DNA of 27,758 nucleotides from Zygnema cylindricum (taxonomy: Eukaryota > Streptophyta > Zygnematophyceae > Zygnematales > Zygnemataceae), in NCBI GenBank assembly GCA_037447655.1, contig JBBHKE010001339.1, positions 589,864 through 617,621 of the forward strand. Direction: 5' to 3'. A program made the translations under genes and the position numbers. Below the pieces are notes generated by a model, which saw only the letters and a list, made by a program, of their open reading frames with translations, did no database searches and was not told where the DNA came from. The first letter of the stretch is position 1. The number at the start of each line of letters is the position of its first letter. Below are positions 18,321-26,477 of this stretch, in pieces.

Positions 18321-20214
18321 TTTCTTTCTCTGGACTATTCACTGCCTCCGAGTAAGACTGAGGCTCATCAGGGTGAGATAGCTTAGTTACCTTATGAGCG
18401 ACTTGTTTTTCCTGTAATCTTTTGCTGCTCCTTCTTCCTCCCTCAAACTCTGAAGCAAGAATGGATGGAAGTCTTGGATTTCTTCTCACTGTTTCATCGG
18501 CTCCCCTGTCCATGGAAACCGGTTCTTGTCCCGCTTCTTCTATCTCCTCGAAGTCCATAGGAGTATGTGAGGTTTCCGGTGAGTCTCCTGTATCTTGGAT
18601 CTCCCCTGAATCTGTAATCACGGTGTCACCCATATCCCTTTCGGGAACGACCGAGTTCTCCTCACTTTCAGACTCAAATCTGATCCTAATCTTCTTTGTA
18701 TATTTGAAGGGGTCAAATGACTTCCCTTCATCCATGACAACTAAGTGTTTGACCAGAATGATATCTTTCTTTGCCAAGTCATATACTCTATATCCCTTAA
18801 CATCCTCATCATATCCCACAAAGTATCCAGGTTTTCCCTTAGCATCTAGTTTCCAGTTTTTCCTATCCGTGTCAAGACTGTAAACTTGGCTACCAAATAC
18901 TTTAAGGTGTGAGATATCTGGTTTCCTTCCAACCCATCTCTCATAAGGTGTGACTCCCTTTACAGCTGAGGTGAGGACTCTATTCTTAATATAGTTGGCA
19001 CAGTTCATTGCCTCTGCCCAAAATCTCTTTCCTATTTTCTTGTCTGCCAACATACTGCATGCACTATCTCCTAGTGTTCTATTCAACCTCTCAGCTACCC
19101 CATTTTGTTCTGAGTTATATGGTACAGTTTTCTGGTGTTGCACTCCCTCATCTCTCAGATATTCCTCAAACTGGTTAGAGGTATATTCCCCCCCATTATC
19201 ACTCCTTATCCTCTTAATAGGGGTTTCATGCAACTTCTCACTCCAAGCTTTATATTCTTTGAAGTAAGTGGATGCTTCAGACTTATTTTTCAGAAAGTAG
19301 ACTCTAGAGTATCTAGACCAATCATCAGTTATTGTCATCATAAACCTCTTTCCTCCAACCGAAGGTACTTTTGCAGGTCCCCAAATATCTGTGTGGACCA
19401 AATCTAACACTTTCTCACCTCTATATGTGGCGGCTTTGGGAAAGGGAAGTCTGTGAGCCTTACCTTAAGCACAACCACTACAATCATCCATTATTTCATT
19501 ATCCCCAAACTGAATGCCATCTACTACCCCAAGCTTTTTCATTTCCCTTAACCTATCAAAATGTACATGCCCCAAACGCTTATGCCAAATCATCACCTTA
19601 GGAACACCAACATAGTAAGCATTCTTCTTTTCATTACTCAAGTTAAGCCTAAACATTCCTTGGCTACCCTTATCTGCTGTGAAGTAAACTTCATTCCCAT
19701 ACTTAGCTGTAAAGACTCCCTTTCAGGTGAAGGTATCAAACTCTTTGTCATCTAACACAGACGTAGAGACAAGATTTTTACTCAGCTGAGGAATGTAAAG
19801 TACATCTGAGAATGTAAGTATAGAGGTCTTACCCTCCACTAAGACTTTCAGATCTACTGATCCCACTAGATCTGTAGTAACCACTCTCCCATCCCCATAC
19901 TCTATCTCTACAGTAAGAATCTTTCGTAGCTTAGTGAAGAGTTCTTTATCACGGCACATATGCATGGATGCACCTGAGTCGATGATCCATCCTTCTTGTG
20001 GAGCTTCCCGAATTTCTCCAAGGGCACACTTCTGCCTCCAAGGGATCTCCTTCTCCCTCCAGACTCTCGTCAAGAAGAAGCTCCCCATCCTCCTCAGATG
20101 ACTCATCCTCGATTTCTCCTGACACTTTTGTAACCACAAGTGCCTTTTTCTTCCCTCCGGAAGAACCCCCTCCACGGTTTTTCTTGGAGCCTCATCTCCG
20201 ATAACTTGACACAA
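18082..20214 (-). pseudogene. Copia protease and integrase region (broken)
   Basis: The protease active site D-S-G-A is at about 19970-19984 (GWIIDSGASMHMC) in an open stretch at 19723-20214. After a frameshift comes the GAG-pre-integrase zinc-binding part, WHKRLGHVHFDRL...CSGC (19465-19656), ended by a TAA near 19465. The integrase core is open from 19410 to 18082 (442 aa). HTDIWGP gives D8, SDNGGEY gives D71 and NGVAERLN gives E107, the retroviral D,D35E signature with exactly 35 residues between D71 and E107. The C-terminal part has the copia-type KVFGSQVYS...GYFVGYDEDVKGYRVYD block, then a variable acidic linker before RT. Two breaks (near 19720 and 19465) separate the domains. Confidence 0.9.
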
Positions 20215-21131
20215 TCTGCAATAAAGTGTCCCCGGCTTTTTGCAATAATGACAAAGACCCTTTGGGGGCCTATGTCCCCCAGAATTATCTTTTTTCCCCT
20301 CTATAAGGTTTCTTCAGATCCTTCCCCCCATCGGTCCCCTCCTGCTGCTAGAGCTTGAATGCTCTTTCCTCCTCTCCTAATCTCCATTGTGTTTTCCTGC
20401 ACAAGTATCATCCTGACTACTGTGTTCCATTTCCATGAACTATCACGCATTCCATGTACTCGGTACACTATGTTTTCGAACTCATCTGGTAATTTCATGA
20501 TAAGGGTGTTAACTTTCATTTTCATTGTACCTGTCCACCCGGCACTTTCCATTTCCATATACAAACAAGAAAGATCATTACAGTAATCTAACATCTTTCC
20601 TCCTTTGTAAGTGTAACTCAATAGCTTTTGCTCAGCCAACTGGAGCTCCTGAATAGTTCCAGCTCTATAAATCTCCACCAAACTCTCCCACAATTCCTCT
20701 GCCTTGTAAATGTGAAGATGAGGAGTGGCCAAACCTTGAGTGAGGGTGCCTCAAAATGAAGTTCTTGGCAGCCATGTTTACATCCTCCCACATTTGAGTA
20801 TCGTTCTCCACGGTCTTCACGGTCGCCGTTCCCGATACTGTGGCAATAAGAGTGAGGGGTGTCTCCTTCCCTTTCTCCTTTTCGGACACACTGCTCTCCC
20901 CATCATCTACCTCCTCCGCTGAGGCAAGCCGTTGTTGCAGAAAACCTTACTCCCCCAAATCCTGGTGGAGTTCCCGAAGGTGGACGTTTCACTTGTCCAC
21001 TGACGATACCCCCAATATCGTTTTTCACACAAAGCTCCCATCATCATGGCTTCCCAATAGATGAACCCAGATCCATTGAAGGTGGGCACCCTAGAGGGTG
21101 GGCCCATAACCTGCAATTCTGTGTCCTCCAT
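20210..21131 (-). pseudogene. Copia gag, start in LTR, frameshifted
   Basis: Opens with MEDTELQVMGPPSRV at 21131. The first codons lie in the 5' LTR, and QVMGPP is encoded across the LTR end and PBS. The block FNGSGFIYWEAMM...RYWG matches copia DUF4219/UBN2 gag. A one-base insertion after a G run (near 21010) and another shift near 20935 break the N-terminal third. Then come TPLTLIATVSGTATVKT, MAAKNFILRHPH, another shift, and an open 143-codon stretch (20301-20732) with YKAEELWESLVEIYRAGT, SYTYKGGKMLDYC and MKLPDEFENIVYRVHGM. The CCHC knuckle (C-H-Y-C-K-K-P-G-H-F-I-A-D-C, about 20210-20253) is broken by an extra G in a GGGG run. Confidence 0.85.
21097..21111 (-). promoter_or_regulatory. Primer binding site, internal initiator tRNA-Met type
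   Basis: The plus strand reads GGTGGGCCCATAACC, the anticodon arm of plant initiator tRNA-Met, and directly touches the LTR end (TTGCA on the element strand). No TGGTATCAGAGC-type site, usual for plant copia elements, is present. The ATG on the element strand here pairs with the CAU anticodon and is in frame with gag (MGPP). Confidence 0.8.
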
Positions 21132-22120
21132 TGGACTACAGAATACAGGAAGCCTCTAGATAGTATTTAACTAACCCACTTTAAGCCACGACCACTTCTG
21201 CCCAAGAAGGCAAACTGACAATTTGACTACACCCGTGTGTAGCCTGGACTCCCCTGAGTCCGTAGCAAAAAGAATCACTGAAAACGGCCAACCAGGCGAT
21301 AAGTTATGAGCCGGCAAAAAATGCCAATTTATACAAAGCTCTCTTAGAGAGAGGTGTCTGTCTACCAAATATTTCCTAAGTCCTAAATCCCTCTCACAAC
21401 CCCTATCTACTAAAGTACGAACCAATCGTATTACTGTAAAGTACAGAAAGGTAGTATGGCCGATGTACTTTCTGTACGGCCGGTGTACGACAAGGGCTCT
21501 TGAGTGGGACGCGTGTCATTTTTTCCACTTGTCCGTATTTCCTCCAGAATTCCCGCGAGCGAATGTTATTCTTCCACGCGGCGCCACGTCATGCCACGTC
21601 CATAAAATCCAAAGTGACCATTCCGCGATCTCGGCGACGACGTGCGCCGTCGGATTAAATCCGACATTAAATGTCGACCGTTCAAAGTGTGTGTTTCATT
21701 TGTTTCGTGCGAAATGACGTTTCGCACTAAACCTTAACAAGTTCTATGTTCGTTTCGTTTCATATTCCAGTTAGATCATTTCGGTACTATATAACAGTTT
21801 ATATATGAATGAAAACCCTATATTATCTAACGGACTTCTACGACAGACTGGTCAGAGCTAACGGCTACGCCGCGCTCTACCGGTCGGGGGTTCGAGTCCT
21901 GCCGGACTCAACCTTTTGTTGAGAGTGACTTAAGTCACTCTTTAATCCTTCCTATGGAGCTGAGGCAAGCCATGGCTCCATCGCTCTCTCTCTCCTTCAG
22001 TGACTACAACAAGTATGGGGGAGAGAGAGAAGAGATGGAGGCAGGCTGCCATCATTTCTTATATATGTTTCCGCTAATTTATTTTAAACTAGAAAATACA
22101 AAAAACTACTTATTTCAACA
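21112..22120 (-). repeat. 5' LTR of the complete copia element
   Basis: 1009 bp, about 15 differences from the 3' LTR (for example T/C at 15759/21119 and three clustered indels or changes near 16140/21500). It has the same overlapping TATA boxes (21788-21807), long hairpin (21846-21885), B-box-like GGTTCGAGTCC (21889-21899) and 20-bp palindrome AGAGTGACTTAAGTCACTCT (21922-21941). The ATG of gag (21129-21131) is inside the LTR, 20 bases before its end. Confidence 0.95.
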
Positions 22121-22226
22121 AAAACAACATTACAAAGATTCTTGCCAATATTCTCCGAAGGTCTTGGTGGTATTACTGGCCGTGGGATGTTCATCTGCGA
22201 AGAGTTCACTTCATTTTTCTTTGTAA
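21954..22226 (+). CDS. Antisense LTR sORF, 5' LTR copy
   Basis: The same antisense frame as at 16609 (MAPSLSLSFSDYNKYGG from 21972). A one-base insertion brings an upstream ATG (21954, MELRQA) into frame. The frame runs out of the LTR at 22120 into fold-back DNA, so the last 35 residues are accidental. TATATAA lies at 21788-21794. Confidence 0.3.
   Translation: MELRQAMAPSLSLSFSDYNKYGGEREEMEAGCHHFLYMFPLIYFKLENTKNYLFQQKQHYKDSCQYSPKVLVVLLAVGCSSAKSSLHFSL
22121..22125. repeat. Target site duplication AAAAC (right)
   Basis: AAAAC immediately after the CAACA end of the 5' LTR, identical to 15747-15751. It falls inside a repeated host word, GAAAACAACATTACA, found also at 13668 and 15058. Confidence 0.9.
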
Positions 22227-23890
22227 CTATCAACCCACCTCGAGGAGGTGGGTTGGCAGATACAGAAAAAAAAAACGTGACACGCTGGAAGATTAAGCTA
22301 TGTGTCATGATGGAAAACCAACGAAAAATCTTAAGATTTGCACATGACACGGGCTTTCCAAAATACAACCGAAAATAAAAACGAAATTTCGCAACATTCC
22401 TTCGTTACGCTATTTTCGGTAACTTTTGTTTGTCACACTAATTCTCTCAAATGACTTTCGTTATGTTCGAAAACAAAAACCCTAAAAAATGAGCTGGCGT
22501 ACAAACTGGCTTCTGCGAAAAGTATAAAACTTTTGTCGTATGGTTACTTCGTACGCCGGTACATGGTACGAAAGTGAAGATTTGAAGTTAAGTTTGTCGG
22601 TGCTAAAAATCTAAAGATATTCAATATCGGGATCGTAGCTTGCGTGGCACTAGTCAATTTAGAACACGTGGCTTACAACTCTTCGTGATGGAACATCGAC
22701 TTAATCAACCTGTTCTTTAGAGTTGGCCGTACAATTACAAAAACGTCTGATGGAACTTAAGGGTGAAGTTCCATTAGACGTTTATGTAACTGTACGGCCA
22801 ACTCTACAGACCGGGTTGATTGTGTCGATGTTCCATCACAAAGAGTTTTTAAGCCACGTGTTCTAAATTGATTGGCGCCACGCAAGCTACGATCCGATAC
22901 TGAATATCTTTTAGATTTTTAGCACCGACAAACTTAACTTCAAATCTTCACTTTCGTACCATGTACTTTCGTACGAAGTAATCATACGACATAACTTTTA
23001 TACTTTTCGTAGAAGCCAATCTGTACGCCAGCTCATTTTTTAGGGTCTTAGTTTTCGAACATAAAGAAATTCCTTTGAGAGAAATAGTGTGAAGAACAAA
23101 AGTTACTGAAAATAGAGTGACGAAGGAATGTTACGAAATTTCGTTTTAATTTTCGGTTGTATTTTGAAAACCGCGTGTCATGTGCAAATCTTAAGATTTT
23201 TCGTTGGTTTTCCATCATTACACGTAGCTAAATCGTCCAGCGTGTCACGATTTTTTTTTTCTGTATCTGCCAACCCACCTCCTCGAGGTGGGTCGACAGT
23301 TACATAAAAAAATGAAGGGAACTCCTTGCAGATGAACATCCGACGACCAGTATTACCTCCAAGACCTTCGGAGAGTATCGACAAGATTCTCTGTAATGTA
23401 GTTTTTCGTATAAAAACAAAATAGGCAGTACAATTTGGTACGGAGGGTCGCAGATTTTTGTAAACTACGCCACTTTTCACCTGATGGAACTTCACCCTTA
23501 GACGATTAGATTTCATTTTTGCGGCTAAATTAAAATCCAACGTGTGCTCTTACCGTGGAGCTCACGTAAAGGCAAAAACTGATTGTGTGCGACACTTTTA
23601 TTACATGTGGTTGTCGCAGTTATGTTACTGTAAACCTTCGCCGGCCGTGTGAATTGCTAATATTATAATGACGGTCGACGTTCGCAAGTGCGGCAAAACT
23701 TTAAGAGGTTGTAACATTATTTTGAAATTCAAAGCTGTCCAATCGATTTGTCCGTCTAATTTATACTCAACGGTACTTTACTTGTACTGATGTGTACTTC
23801 AAACTTACAATCTTTGACAAAATGACGTAAGTGACTATGCGCAACCAAAAAAGTTACTACCATGATCAATTCCCTTAAATTTTTATCGCG
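22126..23890. repeat. Inner half of the large inverted repeat (hairpin centre)
   Basis: The centre is at 22741-22783: AAACGTCTGATGGAACTT, a 7-base loop, then the complement with one mismatch. Moving outward the arms match through GTTGGCCGTACA, CACGTGGC/GCCACGTG, and CAAATCTTAAGATTTTTCG to the hairpin block AACCCACCTC-GAG-GAGGTGGGTT (22232-22254) and its inverted partner at about 23272-23293. That small hairpin is also at about 15182-15205, so it is a module of its own. No coding region is supported. Confidence 0.8.
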
Positions 23891-24169
23891 TCGCCAAAGT
23901 CACATGCCTTCGGGCAAGGTGACCGAAAAGTCTTTGCCGAAAAGTATAGTAATTTTGCCTTGCTGCCAAAAGTACGGTATTTGCCTTCCTTCCAGCTTCA
24001 TGGTTTCGCGCGCTATTGTTTGTCGTTTTGTGTTTTGAAATACAAATTCATTTAGCAAAAGTACATGTACATAATACGCAAGTACAGATTTTGAAACGAA
24101 ATTGGTCGGTTTCAAAATCTTTGACAATTTTAAAGATTGGATCCCCAATTTACGTGGAACCACGCAAAT
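23891..24169 (+). repeat. Dispersed module, second copy of 15290-15545
   Basis: Contains AAAGTCACATGCCTT, GGTGACCG, CTTTGCCGAAAA, ATAATACGCAAGTAC, GGTCGGTTTC and ACGTGGAACCAC in the same order and orientation as the earlier copy. It separates the first fold-back from the second. Confidence 0.55.
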
Positions 24170-24474
24170 TGAAACACGTATACTAAAAATTAGGGAATTG
24201 CTAATCGCAGAGACGATTTTTGTTGCACGCATGTAGTTGTCGGAAATTGTACATTTGAAGTACAATTTGGTACAGGCTACGTACCTTTATTTTCAGATCT
24301 GACGGTCAATCCGTCGAACAACTTTGATTGGCGGAATATTGTATTGGCGGTTAAAAAAGTGTCGCGTTTGCAAACGTCGACTGTCATAAAAAAAATAAAA
24401 TTTCACACGGCCGGAGCAGGTTTACTCTAACCAAACTGCGACAGCCACATATAAATAAAATGGCCGCGCGCTGG

Positions 24475-25018
24475 TACACCGCGAATCGTTATTAGTGTCA
24501 AAGTCACTAATTTGGGTTCTTAAAATTTTGATTTTTTTTTTCAAATAGGATACATGCTTTTATTTTTTCCTTGACGTTAATTAAGGTATCTGTACAAAAT
24601 AGTGTAAAGCCCGAAAGTACAAAAAAGTATAAATAGTGTGGTGTATGATCGATGTTAGACAGTACATAAATTACCTTTTCAAGTGAAAATTTACAAAAAA
24701 TGAATTAAATCAGACGCGCACGCATAGGAACGAGCGCTAAAAAAAACGGGATTAGTCTGACACGTAAATTAATATAGCATGTATGGATATTTTAAATTCG
24801 CGACGGCGTACGATTTCTAATATTTTGTACGAATACATATATTAATGTATATAATCGTACGGCGAATATTCCCATTTTGTTGTTCCCAAATTAGCATAAT
24901 CGCCGAAATTAGAATACACCTTTTTAAAAAAAATAAATAAATTATTAATTAGCATTTATTACGGTAAATTTTCTTCAACACTATTTAAACTTTGACACTA
25001 ATAACGATTCGCGGTGTA
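24475..25018 (+). mobile_element. MITE-like element, copy B of the TACACC family
   Basis: 544 bp with terminal inverted repeats that match perfectly for about 30 bases from TACACCGCGAATCG through TTATTAGTGTCAAAGT. The interior block AAATAGTGTGGTGTATGATC matches copies A and C. No open frame of note. The flanks (CTGG / GTTT) give no clear target duplication. Confidence 0.75.
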
Positions 25019-25258
25019 GTTTACTGCAAAAATGAAATCAACCCGCGAACCGTTACATTGAACTTGGACACATATTAAAGGACGACGTACAACATGCGTA
25101 AACTCGCACGAAACCAAATAAACTTCGTACAAAATAAAAATATGTACCCGACTACCCGCGTATAAATATCGATGAAACTAAAATGACACGTCGTCACGTC
25201 CACGGTGGACGTGACAACGAGTTGATTTCATTTTTGCGGCTAACGTGAAATGATAAAC

Positions 25259-25874
25259 TACACCGCGAATCGTAATTAGAGTAAATTACTCTAATTCGGT
25301 CGCTCGAAATTTCGACTCTATCTCATCAAATAGAGTAGATGATTCTAATTTTTTCATTATTCTAATTTAGGTAAGTTTAATTAGCGTAACAGAATCGTAA
25401 TATAGGTTCGTTTTAAATAGTGTGGAGTACGGACGACGTTCGACCGTGCAAAAATGTACTTTTTTAAGTAAAAAGGTACAAATAATGATTTAATACAATC
25501 GTGCTCGCACGTGAAATCGGACTAAACGAAAAATTAATCACATCGAGAAAAAGCCGTTCGCATAACTCTCGTCCGTCGAGAGCATCATCGTCAGTGTGAA
25601 CATTAACTGACATTCAGCGCGACAAATAATACTAGCGTCATAATGACGTCAGAACTATACGGACTGACAGATTTTGTACGTCCACGTAATTTAGTGTTTA
25701 TAATTTCAACGCGGATATTTATTGCCGACATAACCCAATATAGAGTACTTAAATAAATTAGAGTAAACTTCTGTGAAAAAGTTCTATCACATAAATTAGA
25801 GTTCATTACTCTAATTGTTTTTTTTGTTTTTTTACTCTAATTTTTTCATTACTCTAATTACGATTCGCGGTGTA
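25259..25874 (+). mobile_element. MITE-like element, copy C of the TACACC family
   Basis: 616 bp with 26 bases of perfect terminal inverted repeat beginning TACACCGCGAATCGTAATT. ACTCTAATT words are repeated inside both ends. The interior AAATAGTGTGGAGTACGGAC and GCGTCATAATGACGTC blocks match copy A. Same orientation as copies A and B although the flanks of B and C are inverted copies of each other. Confidence 0.75.
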
Positions 25875-26010
25875 CTTGCGCGCAGCCATTTTATTTATAT
25901 GTTTATTGTGGCTGCCGCAGTTTGGTTACAGTAAACCTGCGCCGGCCGTGTGATTTTTTTTTATTTTTATGACGGTCGACGTTTGCAAGCGCGTACGACT
26001 TTTCTGTAAA

Positions 26011-26242
26011 CCGACGGTTGTCAGCGTAACATTACGCCAACCGTACTGCGGTCTTTACACCGGCAGGCGGCAGCATAGAATTTCGCCAGCTGTACAGCCG
26101 TATGTGACGCGACGGGCGACAGCTCTTCATTGTGCCCGCGGTACGACCGTCTGTACTGCGTGTGACAGAAAAAATCCTTGACAAACACATCGCCTATATA
26201 AGGATTTTCGGAGGGGCGAACAACGTTCTCTTATTTATATAA
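26011..26242. other. Unassigned, with a TATA-like box
   Basis: No gene recognised. TATATAAG at 26195-26202 followed by a short AT-rich stretch could act as a core promoter for the repeat region downstream, but nothing else supports this. Confidence 0.3.
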
Positions 26243-26477
26243 TGATGTGGCAGTTTTACACGTCGCCAATACTTGCGACACCTGTAGACGCCAACAAACT
26301 GCTGACATTTGTAGACGCCAACGATCTCGAAACAAACTGCAGACATTTGTACGCCGCAAAAATAGCTCCTGCCTTACTGGGTCAATTGTCGACGCCAACT
26401 GTCATTTGTTGACGCCCACACGTGAACGACAAGCAATCGCCTACGTCTACAAAATGACATTTGTAGACGCCCACAAG
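26243..26477 (+). repeat. Dispersed minisatellite with TTTGTAGACGCC core
   Basis: The word (C/T)TGTAGACGCCMAC or close variants occurs about five to six times, for example near 26282, 26309, 26348, 26391, 26408 and 26459, often preceded by GACA. Spacing is irregular, so the array is decayed or interrupted. Confidence 0.6.

Larger units (their letters stand above)
15752..22120 (-). mobile_element. Full-length Ty1/copia retrotransposon
   Basis: 6369 bp on the minus strand: 5' LTR (21112-22120), PBS (21097-21111), gag, protease, integrase, RT, RNase H (the Ty1/copia order), polypurine tract (16758-16771), 3' LTR (15752-16757), with a perfect AAAAC duplication. I count about 15 differences between the LTRs over about 1008 bp (roughly 98.5% identity), so this is the youngest insertion here. 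Despite that the coding region has several frameshifts and stops, some at G homopolymers. It sits inside the left arm of the large fold-back and is flanked by that element's sequence on both sides. Confidence 0.95.
13827..23890. mobile_element. Large fold-back (long inverted repeat) element with two nested insertions
   Basis: Removing the insertions 14206-15650 and 15752-22120 plus one AAAAC leaves an inverted repeat of about 1.16 kb per arm, centred near 22762. The left arm is 13827-14205, 15651-15751 and 22126-22758. The right arm is 22766-23890. By eye the arms match throughout with scattered substitutions; for example AATTGATCATGGCAGTGAC (about 13836) against GTTACTACCATGATCAATT (about 23855), and the hairpin block 22232-22254 against 23272-23293. 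No transposase is visible. The structure resembles non-autonomous fold-back or long-TIR Mutator-type elements, but that assignment is inference. Confidence 0.75.
24170..26010. mobile_element. Second fold-back unit carrying MITE copies B and C
   Basis: The outer arms 24290-24474 (+) and about 25875-26005 (inverted) share the CACACGGCCGG...GGTTTAC...ACTGCG...CCACATATAAATAAAATGGC words. The inner arms 25019-25055 and about 25215-25258 share CAAAAATGAAATCAA. A near-perfect palindrome GTCACGTCCAC-G-GTGGACGTGAC at 25193-25215 lies between. Outer-arm sequence from 24170 also matches the outer arm of the first fold-back (13827-14110), so the two units are related. No transposase. Confidence 0.6.

Noticed and set aside
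22126-23403. A microRNA precursor
   Set aside because: The arms are far too long and part of a repeated mobile module. A long siRNA-type hairpin is more likely than a microRNA gene.
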